The translations under genes were made by a program, and so were the position numbers. Source: JAFAHS01 sp046728175 (GTDB taxonomy: Bacteria; Desulfobacterota; Binatia; Binatales; Binataceae). From it: a DNA stretch of 64,000 bases. The notes beneath the pieces are model-generated. The model saw only the letters and a list, made by a program, of their open reading frames with translations, did not search any database and was not told where the DNA came from. The stretch is from the NCBI GenBank assembly GCA_046728175.1, contig JBKPEA010000006.1, forward strand, positions 33,712 to 97,711, written 5' to 3'. Positions 17,143-25,923 of the stretch are shown here, in pieces (the first letter of the stretch is position 1; the number at the start of each line of letters is the position of its first letter).

Positions 17143-18357
17143 TTGTGCTGCGCATGGCGTAAATCAACAAGGGTGCGCAATGCATCCTCCCGGCGGGAAC
17201 GGGCTGAACCGGGATCCTTCGATTCAGTTCCGCTCTCGTTATCACAATTCAGCGACCTCCTGGCCGCGATCTATCAGGGTCCCCTGGAACCAGTACCGTG
17301 GAAGACCGCACTCGACCTGCTGCGGGTTCATCTGCGCGCCAACTACGTGACGCTGATGCTGCGGCCTCCGTCGCCGGATCGCGAAGGGTTTATGGTCAAC
17401 GCGGCGGGCGATGCGCCCATTACTCGGGAGGCCGAATACAACAAGTACTACTACGCCCTCGATCCGTTTATCGATTTGCCGCCCGACCGGGTCTTCATTG
17501 CCGACGAGCTGGCGGGCAACGGCAAGTGGCGGGAAAGTGAATTCTATAAGCAGTTCCTCAAGCCGCTCGACATCCTCCACGCCCTGGGTGCCGACATCTT
17601 GACCGACGATGGAATTCATTGCCGGTTTCGTGCCGCACGGCCGCATCGTGAGCGGCCGTTTTCGCCCAGTGACACGGCGCTGTGCAGCGCCATCCTGCCG
17701 CATCTGAAACGGGCCGTGATTCTCCATTCGCAGCTCACCCTGATCGACTCGGAGCGCAGGCTCTACGCCGGCACCATCGACCGGATGCTGGTGGGGACCG
17801 TGATTCTGGATGAGACCAGCGCGGTGGTGAAAAGTAATGCGGTGGCGCGCGAAATGCTGGATGAGGCCGACGGACTGCTGCTGGCGAACCAAACCCTGCG
17901 CGCGGTGCATCCCGCGGAGAATCGGGAACTGCAGCGATTGATCAAGCAAGCCATGAGCGGTCCCACCGACGGGGCTTCGCCGGGGGTGGCGGAAGCAATT
18001 TCCATCACCCGCAAGGCGGGACGGGGCAAGCTTGGCGTAGTGGTGCGCAGCGTACCACATGCCGAATGGTCGGAGGGCAACCGACGTCCTGCAGTGGCGC
18101 TGTTGATTCGCGACCCCGAGCGCCGCAGCGAGGCATCGCGCGAGACCGTGCGGCGCCTGTTTGACCTGACGCCCGCCGAGGCGTCGCTCGCGCTGGCGCT
18201 TGCGGATGGGCTTACCCTCGACGAAGCTGCGGAGCGGCTCACAATCCGCAAAAATACCGCCCGCGCCCATCTGCGTGCGATCTTCGCGAAAATCGGCGTG
18301 ACGCGGCAGACCACGCTCGTACGCCTGCTCCTGAGTAGTGTCATCTGGCTGGGCTGA
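17143..18357 (+). CDS. LuxR-family transcriptional regulator
   Basis: A 404-residue regulator with a C-terminal LuxR/GerE helix-turn-helix (FDLTPAEASLALALADG, then DEAAERLTIRKNTARAHL) at about 345-395. The long N-terminal part has a GAF- or PAS-like look, with SERRLYAGTIDRMLVG introducing a second sensor-like segment near 205-290. There is no receiver-domain signature, so it is probably a ligand-responsive solo regulator. It lies directly behind kshA and before the steroid genes, so control of this cluster is a reasonable inference. The first 20 residues are weak; a GTG at 17173 is an alternative start. Confidence 0.8.
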   Translation: MCCAWRKSTRVRNASSRRERAEPGSFDSVPLSLSQFSDLLAAIYQGPLEPVPWKTALDLLRVHLRANYVTLMLRPPSPDREGFMVNAAGDAPITREAEYNKYYYALDPFIDLPPDRVFIADELAGNGKWRESEFYKQFLKPLDILHALGADILTDDGIHCRFRAARPHRERPFSPSDTALCSAILPHLKRAVILHSQLTLIDSERRLYAGTIDRMLVGTVILDETSAVVKSNAVAREMLDEADGLLLANQTLRAVHPAENRELQRLIKQAMSGPTDGASPGVAEAISITRKAGRGKLGVVVRSVPHAEWSEGNRRPAVALLIRDPERRSEASRETVRRLFDLTPAEASLALALADGLTLDEAAERLTIRKNTARAHLRAIFAKIGVTRQTTLVRLLLSSVIWLG

Positions 18358-18421
18358 AGCAGTTCTCCAGTGACGCGCTTCCGGCGCCAGGCGGACGCTC
18401 ACGGGTGAAGGCAGGACGCGG

Positions 18422-19147
18422 TTGACTCAGAACATCTACGACAACCAGAAGTTCTTCGAAAAGTACCAGCGCCTACCCCGTTCGCTTCAAGGATTGGCAG
18501 GCGCTCCGGAATGGCCGGCCTTGCGCGCCTTACTGCCCGCCCTGGGCGGGCTTCGGGTCCTGGACCTCGGATGCGGGTTTGGATGGTTCAGCCGCTGGGC
18601 CCGACAAAACGGAGCCTCCCGGGTGTTGGGCATCGATGTTTCGCGGAAAATGTTGACGCGAGCCCGCGCTGAAACTCATGATCCGGCCATTAATTACCTC
18701 AGGGCCGACCTGGACCGCTTGCGATTGCAGTCGAGTTCATTTGACTTGGTCTTTAGTTCCTTGGGGCTTCACTACGTGAAGAATCTGGGCGGACTGATCT
18801 CGAAGTTTCGCCGATCGCTCGTCTAGGGTGGAACCCTGGTCTTTTCGGTCGAGCACCCCATCTATACTGCTCCTTCCGCTCCCAGGTGGCGCACCGCTTC
18901 TGGGTGCAAGTTTTGGCCGGTCGACGGCTATCTGGAAGAAGGTCCTCGCTCCACGGACTGGCTCGCCAGGGGCGTCATCAAGCAACACCGCACCCTGGCG
19001 ACCTACATTAATATGTTCCTTCGGCTGGGGTTCTCGATTTCCAAAGTTAACGAATGGGGTCCCACGCGAAGACAGATAGCGTCGCAACCAGGTTGGGCTG
19101 ATGAACGCAAACGGCCGGCGTTCCTGTTAGTGGCCGCGCGGCGCTAG
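18422..19147 (+). pseudogene. SAM-dependent methyltransferase with in-frame amber codon
   Basis: A class I SAM methyltransferase interrupted by one TAG at 18824-18826; the frame continues without any indel to a second stop at 19145. Before the stop: VLDLGCGFGWFSRWA (motif I), VLGIDVSRKM, DLVFSSLGLHYVKN. After it: GGTLVFSVEHPIYTAP and FLRLGFSISKVNEW, both typical of the family. The full reading is 242 codons, a normal length. The start is a TTG with weak ribosome binding. Either this is a fresh nonsense mutation, a sequencing error, or amber readthrough occurs. Confidence 0.75.
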
Positions 19148-19245
19148 AATCGGCTGGTCTCACTAGTCTCTTCGGACGATGAGTAAGCGCGGTGCGCGAT
19201 GCAATCATCGCCGCGATTCAAGGGTAGACTGAGCAGGGGCGAAGC

Positions 19246-20469
19246 GTGGCAGAAACATCCGTACGCCAGCTGACGGCCGACGCGGAGAGTCGCCAGAGTG
19301 AACTGGCGAGCACTCTCTTGTCGCGGGCGCGCGAGATGATTCCGGTGTTGGCGGAGCGCGCGACCGCGGCTGAGGCACAACGCTCGATTCCTGCCCAGAC
19401 GATCGCGGAGTTCCAACGCGCGGGGTTCTTCCGGGTAATTCAACCCAAACGGTACGAAGGTTACGAACTCGACCCGCAGATTTTCTTTGACCTGCAAATG
19501 ACGCTCGCCCAGGGATGCATGTCCAGCGGCTGGGTTTACGGGGTCGTGGCGGTGCACAACTGGCAGTTGGGGCTGTTCGATGTGCGCGCACAGGAAGACG
19601 TGTGGGGCAAGGACAGCAGCGTTCTGATCGCTTCGAGTTATATGCCGCGCGGCCAGGTCGAACGGGTCGACGGCGGGTTCAAGTTTCGCGGGCGCTGGAG
19701 CTTTTCCAGCGGCGTCGATCACGCCGACTGGCTCTTTCTGGGTGGAGTCGTTCCAGCCGGCAATGGAGCAGGCGCGCCGGACTACCGGACCTTTCTCGTT
19801 CCACGCTCCGATGTCAGCATCAACGATAATTGGCACACTTGGGGTCTGCGCGGAACTGGCAGCAAAGAGGTTGTTATCGAAGAGGCGTTCGTGCCCGAAT
19901 ACCGGACCCATCGCGCGATCGATGGCTTTACCGGGACCAGTCCCGGTCTGAGCGTCAACCCGGCGCCGCTCTACAGGCTCCCGTTCGGACAAATCTTCGT
20001 CCGCGCCGTGTCGAGCGCCTCGCTCGGCGCGCTCCAGGGCGCGCTCGACGTGTTTCGCAAATATGCATCCACGCGCGTGAGCACCAACGACATGTCGCGG
20101 ACCGCCGAAGATCCTTCCGCCGGAATTGCGGCGGCCGAGGCGGCCCTCGCCATCGACGACATGAAGCTTGAGTTGCACCGCAACTTCGCGGCGATGATGG
20201 ACACGCTCAGGCGCGGCGAGCCGCTCGATATAAACGATAGAATTCATTACCGCTATCAGTCGGCCGCGGTTGCACAGCGCTGTGCGGAACACATCGATCG
20301 CCTCTTCCACGCGTGTGGCGGGCAAGGCGTCTACACCGACCATCCGATCGGGCGCTTTCTCGCCGACATCCATGCGGCGCGGCTGCACTATGCCAACAAC
20401 GCGGACAAATTTGCGCGCAACTACGGTGGAGTGTTGCTGGGCCTGGCTAACTCCGACTTTTTCATATGA
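19246..20469 (+). CDS. hsaA: Flavin-dependent hydroxylase, HsaA-like (type-2 acyl-CoA dehydrogenase fold)
   Basis: Resembles HsaA, the oxygenase that hydroxylates the aromatised A ring of 3-HSA with reduced flavin. The 407 residues share its block order: GFFRVIQPKRYEGYELDP, GWVYGVVAVHNWQLGLFD, FRGRWSFSSGVDHADW, WHTWGLRGTGSKEVV and a C-terminal IDRLFHACGGQGVY. It starts with GTG. Its stop overlaps the start of the next gene by 4 bp (ATGA), indicating translational coupling. The partner flavin reductase (HsaB) is not in the window. A general phenol or sulfur hydroxylase of the same fold is the alternative. Confidence 0.8.
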   Translation: MAETSVRQLTADAESRQSELASTLLSRAREMIPVLAERATAAEAQRSIPAQTIAEFQRAGFFRVIQPKRYEGYELDPQIFFDLQMTLAQGCMSSGWVYGVVAVHNWQLGLFDVRAQEDVWGKDSSVLIASSYMPRGQVERVDGGFKFRGRWSFSSGVDHADWLFLGGVVPAGNGAGAPDYRTFLVPRSDVSINDNWHTWGLRGTGSKEVVIEEAFVPEYRTHRAIDGFTGTSPGLSVNPAPLYRLPFGQIFVRAVSSASLGALQGALDVFRKYASTRVSTNDMSRTAEDPSAGIAAAEAALAIDDMKLELHRNFAAMMDTLRRGEPLDINDRIHYRYQSAAVAQRCAEHIDRLFHACGGQGVYTDHPIGRFLADIHAARLHYANNADKFARNYGGVLLGLANSDFFI

Positions 20470-22193
20470 GCGACGGCGCGCGGGTCAACGTCCCCCCCTT
20501 CGGCGGGAAATGGGACTACGAGTTCGATGTGGTGGTGGTCGGATCGGGATCGGGCGGCATGACCGCGGCGCTATGCGCGCACGATCTCGGCCAGTCCGTG
20601 CTGCTGATCGAAAAGAGCGATCAGTACGGGGGCACCACCGCGATCTCGGGTGGCGGTGTGTGGGTGCCCTGCAACCATTTGATGGCGGCCGCGGGCGGGA
20701 GCGACAGCTACGATGACGCCTTGACTTATCTCAAGACCGCGACGCGCGGAATGGTCTCGGAGACGCGCCTGCGTGCATATCTGGAACACTCGCCGAAGAT
20801 GCTCCGGTACCTGGAGGAGAAGTCGCGGCTCCGCTATCGCTCAATGCCGCAGTACTCCGATTACTATCCGAATCTGCCCGGAGCGAAGTCAGGGTATCGA
20901 ACCCTGGATCCGATTCCATTCAATGCAGCCGAACTCGGTGACGATTTTGCGCATATGCGTCCGCCCCAGCCGGGCACTCTGATCGGAGGACGGGTCGCAA
21001 TGACCGCCGGTGAGGCCCACACCATGCTCACCAAAGAGCGCGGATGGATCGCGCTGCTGCTCAGGCGCATGGCGAAATACTGGCTCGACCTGCCCTGGCG
21101 GTTCCGTTCCAGGCGGGATCGCCGGCTGACGCTGGGCAGTGCGCTGATCGGTGCACTGCGGCGCTCCATGCTCGATCGGAATATTCCCTTGTGGCTCGAG
21201 ACTCCGCTCGAGTCATTGGTCACCGACTCGCGCGGGGTGGCGGGCGTGATTGCGACCCGGGCCGGCAAGACGGTGCGCCTTCGCGCGCGGCGCGGCGTGG
21301 TGCTGGCGGCGGGTGGATTCGAGCACAACCAGTCGATGCGCGACCAGTATCTGCCCAAGCCCACCAGCGCCGAGTGGACCGTGACGCCGTCGTCGAATAC
21401 CGGGGACGCGATTCGCGCGGGACAGACTCTCGGTGCGCAGACCGCACTGATGGACCACGCGTGGTGGGCACCCACCCTGTTCGTCATGGGGCGCGAGAAG
21501 CGCCGCGCGGTGTTCGTGGAGCGGGCGTTGCCCGGCTGCGTGCTGGTGAACCGCAAGGGAAGCAGATTCGTCGACGAGGCCGCGCCGTACAGTGACATTG
21601 TCTATGCCATGTACGCGGACCACGAGAAGACCGGCGCAAACCTGCCGGCGTGGCTGATTTTTGACGCCGAGTTCCGCCGCAAATATCCAATGGGCCCGCT
21701 GCTTCCCGGCATGGCACGTCCGGACAAAGCCCTTCCCGCCAGCTGGCTTGGCAAGGTCTATTTCAGGGCCGATTCGCTCGACGCGCTCGCTCAGCAGATA
21801 GAGGTCGACGCGGCGGGCCTCCGTGCCACGGTCGCGCGGATGAATGAGTTTGCGGCCACCGGTGAGGACCAGGACTTCCGCAAGGGCAGCAACCCTTTCG
21901 ATCGCTACTACGGCGACGTCAACGTGAAGCCCAACCCGTGTCTCGCGCCGCTTGCGAAAGCGCCGTTCTATGCGATCCGCATCGACGCGGGCGACATTGG
22001 CACCAAGGGCGGCCTGCTGACCGATGAATTCGCGCGCGTGTTGCGCGACGATGGTCAGCCGATCCCGGGTTTGTACGCTATCGGTAACACCTCCGCCGCG
22101 GTGATGGGGCCAAGCTACCCCGGCGCGGGCTCCACGCTGGGTCCCGCGATGACGTTCGGTTACATCGCGGCGCATCACCTGGCAGGAGTCTGA
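20466..22193 (+). CDS. kstD: 3-ketosteroid delta1-dehydrogenase
   Basis: FAD enzyme that introduces the C1-C2 double bond in 3-ketosteroids. The protein has 575 residues. VVVVGSGSGGMTAAL near 22-36 binds the FAD ADP moiety, and SDQYGGTTAISGGGVWVPC follows, as in KstD proteins. The C-terminal SYPGAGSTLGPAMTFGY (Tyr551, Gly555) matches the conserved catalytic Tyr/Gly pair of the family. The start overlaps the hydroxylase stop. Together with kshA it would cleave ring B. The genes are tightly packed with the following SDR and flavoprotein, so one operon from 19246 to 25808 is likely. Confidence 0.86.
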   Translation: MSDGARVNVPPFGGKWDYEFDVVVVGSGSGGMTAALCAHDLGQSVLLIEKSDQYGGTTAISGGGVWVPCNHLMAAAGGSDSYDDALTYLKTATRGMVSETRLRAYLEHSPKMLRYLEEKSRLRYRSMPQYSDYYPNLPGAKSGYRTLDPIPFNAAELGDDFAHMRPPQPGTLIGGRVAMTAGEAHTMLTKERGWIALLLRRMAKYWLDLPWRFRSRRDRRLTLGSALIGALRRSMLDRNIPLWLETPLESLVTDSRGVAGVIATRAGKTVRLRARRGVVLAAGGFEHNQSMRDQYLPKPTSAEWTVTPSSNTGDAIRAGQTLGAQTALMDHAWWAPTLFVMGREKRRAVFVERALPGCVLVNRKGSRFVDEAAPYSDIVYAMYADHEKTGANLPAWLIFDAEFRRKYPMGPLLPGMARPDKALPASWLGKVYFRADSLDALAQQIEVDAAGLRATVARMNEFAATGEDQDFRKGSNPFDRYYGDVNVKPNPCLAPLAKAPFYAIRIDAGDIGTKGGLLTDEFARVLRDDGQPIPGLYAIGNTSAAVMGPSYPGAGSTLGPAMTFGYIAAHHLAGV

Positions 22194-22195
22194 TC

Positions 22196-23047
22196 ATGCT
22201 AAACGGTCGGGTCGCGGTGGTTACCGGAGCGAGCCTTGGGGTAGGCAAAGGGATCGCAATCGCGCTGGGCGCCGCGGGCGCGACGGTTTATGTGACCGGA
22301 CGCAGCGCAAAGCAGGGCGACAATCCCTATGGCGGCACGGTGTTCTCTACCGCCGAGGAAGTGGCCAGGCGGGGCGGACGCGGCATCGCCGTCGTCTGCG
22401 ATCACAGCGACGACGATCAGACCCGCGCCCTGTTTGAGCGCGTCGAAAAAGAATCGGGGCGCCTCGACATCCTGGTAAACAATGCCATCGCGATCCCCGA
22501 CGGTCTTACGGAAACGGGTCCGTTCTGGGAGAAGCCGCTGGGATTCGTGAAGCTGCTGGAGGTGGGTCTCCGATCGAACTACGTGGCCTCGCACCTGGCC
22601 GCACCGCTCCTCATCCGTAACGGCGGATTGATCTTCAATTCATCCTCGCCCGGCGCGAGGAGCTATGTTCATGGGCCCGCCTACGGAGCGGCCAAGGCGG
22701 GCGGCGACAAGATGTCGCATGATATGGCGCACGACTTCAAACCGTTCGATGTGGTGGTGATTTCGGTGTGGCTCGGCCTGGTGAAGACCGAGAAGGTCAT
22801 GATGATCGACGCCAACAAATCGAAGTACGGGCCGATGCTCGAAATCGCCGAGTCGCCGGAGTTCGGCGGCCTCATCATCGACGCGGTATTCAATGATCCC
22901 GGGCGGATGGAGCTGAGCGGAAAGACGTTTTTCGCCGCGGAACTTGCAGAGCGTTACGGCGTGAAAGACATCGATGGCAAGCAACCGCCGTCAGGCCGCG
23001 CGTACCTTGGCGCGCCATCGGAATTCACCGACATATTCATCGAATGA
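22196..23047 (+). CDS. Short-chain dehydrogenase, DHRS1-like
   Basis: NAD(P)-dependent SDR of 283 residues. TGASLGVGKG at about 11-20 is the dinucleotide motif, LVNNAIA replaces the usual NNAG, and the catalytic Ser/Tyr/Lys set lies in NSSSPGARSYVHGPAYGAAKAG. The insertion GDNPYGGTVFSTAEEV and the long C-terminus are typical of the DHRS1-like branch. It is sandwiched between two flavin dehydrogenases (2 bp after kstD, 4-bp overlap with the next gene), so its substrate is probably a steroid alcohol or ketone. The exact position acted on cannot be read. Confidence 0.85.
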   Translation: MLNGRVAVVTGASLGVGKGIAIALGAAGATVYVTGRSAKQGDNPYGGTVFSTAEEVARRGGRGIAVVCDHSDDDQTRALFERVEKESGRLDILVNNAIAIPDGLTETGPFWEKPLGFVKLLEVGLRSNYVASHLAAPLLIRNGGLIFNSSSPGARSYVHGPAYGAAKAGGDKMSHDMAHDFKPFDVVVISVWLGLVKTEKVMMIDANKSKYGPMLEIAESPEFGGLIIDAVFNDPGRMELSGKTFFAAELAERYGVKDIDGKQPPSGRAYLGAPSEFTDIFIE

Positions 23048-24759
23048 CCGCAGCCGCTTCGAGAATCGATGCGCCCGCCGCCCTTGCAGGTTCAGCGGTG
23101 ACTCGCGTCGATGATCCGCTGCGCATCGCGGGCGAGAGCGCCATCACGTGGGACGACAGCTGTGACGTGTTGGTGGCGGGGTTTGGCGCGGCCGGGGCCA
23201 GCGCAGCTATCGAAGCCGCGCGGGCCGGTGCTCGGGTCATCGCGGCGGATCGCTTCGGCGGGGGCGGGGCCAGTGCCAGGAGCGGCGGCGTGGTGTATGC
23301 AGGCGGCGGTACCCGCTTTCAGACAGCGGCCGGCTACGAAGATTCGCCCGAAGCGATGTACGAATATCTGAGCAAGGAAGTCGGCGATGCGGTTTCGTCG
23401 GCGACGCTGCGCGCCTTCTGCGACCATAGCGTCGCGCTGCTGGAGTGGCTCGAGCAGAACGGAGTCGAGTTCGATTCGTCTCTGCCACCGCGCAAGACCT
23501 CCTATCCGCCCGACGGGTGCTATCTCTATTTCTCGGGCAACGAGACCGTCAGGGAATATGCAGGCGCACACCGGCCCGCGCCGCGCGGTCATCGGGTCAA
23601 GGGCGCCGGACTGTCGGGAGCTCTGCTGTATCGGGCGCTGCGCAACAGCGCGCTGCGAGCGGGCGTGCGCCTGCTTACTCAGTCCACCGTACGCCGCCTG
23701 ATCGTCGACGAAACGGGCGGCGGCGTGCTCGGGGCCGAGGTGTGGCAGTTCGATCCGGGCAGCGCGGCAGCAACGCATCACCGGCGATTCAGCAGATGGG
23801 CCGAGGGGTCCTACTACGCGGCGCCGGCACTCTCGGATTCTCTGCGCCGGCGGGCCCTGCAGGTCGAACTCGATGAAGCCCATCCGCGCCGGGTGCGCGC
23901 GCGCGGTGGGGTCGTGCTGAGCACCGGCGGGTTCATTTTCAACCGCGAAATGGTTTCGCAGCATGCTCCCGCGTATCTGAAAAATTTTCGGCTGGGCACT
24001 TCGGGTTGTGACGGCAGCGGAATCCGGCTTGGGCAGTCGATCGGTGGCGATGCGGCTCACCTGGAACGCATCACGGCCTGGCGCTTCATCAATCCACCTC
24101 TGGCGTGGGCGCGCGGCATGATTGTCGACGCGCAGGGACAGCGCTTCTGCAACGAGGAAGTGTACGGTGCAAAGCTGGGCTACGAGATGTGCGAACATCA
24201 TGGCGGCAAGGCATGGCTCGTGATCGATTCCACGATTCGCCACGACGCGATGAGAGAAGCGATGTTCGGGGGGCTGTGGGGGTTTCAACGGGTGCCGGCT
24301 CTGGTGCTGATGCTCGCCGGAGCTAAGCGCGCGCCGACGATCGAAATCTTAGCCCGCAAGATGAGATCCGACCGCGCGATGCTGCTTGAGAGCTGGACCA
24401 ACTATAATCAGGCGGCGGCCAGCGGGGACGATCCGCTGGGCAAGTCTTCTGACCTGCTGCAGGCCATCGTTGCGCCGCCATTCTACGCCCTCAATATCTC
24501 GGCTGACCTGCGCGTATTCCCGTGCCCCGCCCTGACGCTGGGAGGCTTGCGCGTGGACGAGCGCACCGGGGCGGTGCGAAAGCGCGAAGGCGCCCCGATT
24601 GAGGGTCTCTACGCTGCCGGCCGTGCGGCGGTGGGTATTGCATCGAACCACTACGTAAGCGGTCTCGCGCTCGCCGACTGCATCTGGTCTGGCCGCCGCG
24701 CGGGAGGCTCCGCGGCATCAGCGGCGGTGACCCGGGAGAAGGCCACCGCGAGCGCCTGA
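23044..24759 (+). CDS. KstD-family FAD-dependent steroid dehydrogenase, second type
   Basis: A 571-residue flavoprotein of the fumarate reductase/KstD family, clearly different from the upstream kstD. The FAD motif is VLVAGFGAAGASAA near 42-55, followed by ARSGGVVYAGGGT. The C-terminus has GLYAAGRAAVGIASNHYVSG instead of the YPGAG signature. Members of this branch act as 3-ketosteroid dehydrogenases of other regiospecificity, for example delta4-(5-alpha) or bile-acid dehydrogenases. That is family-level inference only. It is translationally coupled to the SDR before it. The N-terminus has about 35 extra residues, possibly disordered. Confidence 0.8.
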   Translation: MTAAASRIDAPAALAGSAVTRVDDPLRIAGESAITWDDSCDVLVAGFGAAGASAAIEAARAGARVIAADRFGGGGASARSGGVVYAGGGTRFQTAAGYEDSPEAMYEYLSKEVGDAVSSATLRAFCDHSVALLEWLEQNGVEFDSSLPPRKTSYPPDGCYLYFSGNETVREYAGAHRPAPRGHRVKGAGLSGALLYRALRNSALRAGVRLLTQSTVRRLIVDETGGGVLGAEVWQFDPGSAAATHHRRFSRWAEGSYYAAPALSDSLRRRALQVELDEAHPRRVRARGGVVLSTGGFIFNREMVSQHAPAYLKNFRLGTSGCDGSGIRLGQSIGGDAAHLERITAWRFINPPLAWARGMIVDAQGQRFCNEEVYGAKLGYEMCEHHGGKAWLVIDSTIRHDAMREAMFGGLWGFQRVPALVLMLAGAKRAPTIEILARKMRSDRAMLLESWTNYNQAAASGDDPLGKSSDLLQAIVAPPFYALNISADLRVFPCPALTLGGLRVDERTGAVRKREGAPIEGLYAAGRAAVGIASNHYVSGLALADCIWSGRRAGGSAASAAVTREKATASA

Positions 24760-24773
24760 CACGGGAAACCGGC

Positions 24774-25508
24774 ATGGGACGGGTTGAAGGAAAAATTATA
24801 ATAGTCACCGGTGCTGCCAGCGGCATAGGCAGGCAGGACGCGCTCACGCTGGCGCGCGAGGGCGCGCGGGTTACGATCACCGATGTGAACGAGGAGGCGG
24901 GCCGCGCGGTCGCCAGGGAAATCGGTGACGCGGCAATGTTTCTCCGCCACGACGTTTCAGATGAAGAAAACTGGAAAGCGGTGATTGCCGCCACCGAGGA
25001 GCGATTTGGGCGGATCCAGGGGCTGGTGAACAACGCGGGCGTGCTGCTGATGGCCTCGGTCGAGGACACCACGCTGGAGCAGTGGCGGCAAGTTCATCGC
25101 GTCAATTCCGACGGCTATTTTCTCGGGTGCAAGCATGGGGTGGCCGCGATGAAGACCGGCGGTGGCTCGATCGTCAACATGTCGTCGGTCGCGGCCTTCG
25201 GGCTTCCGTTCGCGGCCGCGTATAGCGCATCGAAAGGATCGGTGGCGGCGCTGACCAACAGCGTCGCGATCCATTGCCGCAGCGCCGGCTATCGAATCCG
25301 CTGCAATTCCATTCATCCGGACGGCGTGCTCACGCCGATGGTCCTGCCGATGCTCGGCAATCCTGATCCTAGCACCGTCGGTTACGACGCGGACCCGACC
25401 ACGCGGTTCTGCGATCCGGATGACGTCGCCAATTTGGTGCTATTTCTGATTTCGGACGAGTCCCGTTTCATCAGCGGCGCGCAGATTCGGATAACCAACG
25501 CCTATTGA
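24774..25508 (+). CDS. Short-chain dehydrogenase, hydroxysteroid dehydrogenase-like
   Basis: Classical SDR of 244 residues. TGAASGIGRQDAL near 12-24 and LVNNAGVLLM near 84-93 are clear, and the catalytic Ser, Tyr and Lys are in NMSSVAAFGLPFAAAYSASKG. The C-terminal IHPDGVLTPM segment and overall pattern resemble 3-alpha/20-beta- or 17-beta-hydroxysteroid dehydrogenases. Placement inside the steroid cluster favours oxidation of a steroid hydroxyl group. It begins 14 bp after the flavoprotein gene and is followed after 12 bp by a ferredoxin gene, so it belongs to the same operon. Confidence 0.86.
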   Translation: MGRVEGKIIIVTGAASGIGRQDALTLAREGARVTITDVNEEAGRAVAREIGDAAMFLRHDVSDEENWKAVIAATEERFGRIQGLVNNAGVLLMASVEDTTLEQWRQVHRVNSDGYFLGCKHGVAAMKTGGGSIVNMSSVAAFGLPFAAAYSASKGSVAALTNSVAIHCRSAGYRIRCNSIHPDGVLTPMVLPMLGNPDPSTVGYDADPTTRFCDPDDVANLVLFLISDESRFISGAQIRITNAY

Positions 25509-25520
25509 TCCAGCGTTTTT

Positions 25521-25808
25521 GTGGCAGACGACACGATCCAACTTGAAGTGGACCTCGATGGTGCGCATCACACGCTCGCATGCGGCCGCAACGAACCTTT
25601 GCTGACTGCCATGCTCCGGCTGGGGCTGAAAGCTCCTCATTCATGCCGGATGGGCGAATGCGGCACGTGCATGTGCACTTTGCTGGAGGGCAAGGTTCAT
25701 CTGCGCAACAACGAAGTGCTCGACCCCGACGATCTTGCGGAGGGCTGGATACTCGCGTGCCAAGCGATCGCAGACACGCCAACCGTGAAGGTCAAGTTTC
25801 CGGACTGA
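25521..25808 (+). CDS. Plant-type [2Fe-2S] ferredoxin, KshB C-terminal-domain-like
   Basis: A 95-residue [2Fe-2S] ferredoxin. Cluster ligands are visible in PHSCRMGECGTCMC (CX4CX2C) and the distal Cys in WILACQAIAD. The segment VLDPDDLAEGW between them is like the ferredoxin domain at the C-terminus of KshB, the reductase partner of KshA. Here the domain is alone, without FAD/NAD reductase. It is the most likely direct electron donor to the Rieske oxygenase at 16002. The start is a GTG, and the gene is the last of the plus-strand run. A reductase must be encoded elsewhere. Confidence 0.83.
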   Translation: MADDTIQLEVDLDGAHHTLACGRNEPLLTAMLRLGLKAPHSCRMGECGTCMCTLLEGKVHLRNNEVLDPDDLAEGWILACQAIADTPTVKVKFPD

Positions 25809-25853
25809 ATGGTCGCAGTCGTCCCCGTTCCAGCCGAGCTGCTGGCAATGAAC

Positions 25854-25875
25854 CCGCACCGTTGACGGTCTGCGG
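25854..25875. terminator. Hairpin between convergent genes
   Basis: CCGC-ACCGT-TG-ACGGT-CT-GCGG forms a stem with a 2-nt bulge between the convergent ferredoxin and hydrolase genes. There is no T tract, so intrinsic termination is uncertain. Confidence 0.35.
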
Positions 25876-25923
25876 TGCACTTCTCAGGTCGCAGAGGGCA
25901 TGACGACCGAGGATTTCGGTAGC

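Noticed and set aside
18824..18826. Pyrrolysine or other recoding at the amber codon
   Set aside because: There is no Pyl gene in the window, and methyltransferases of this class do not use pyrrolysine. A mutation or error is simpler.
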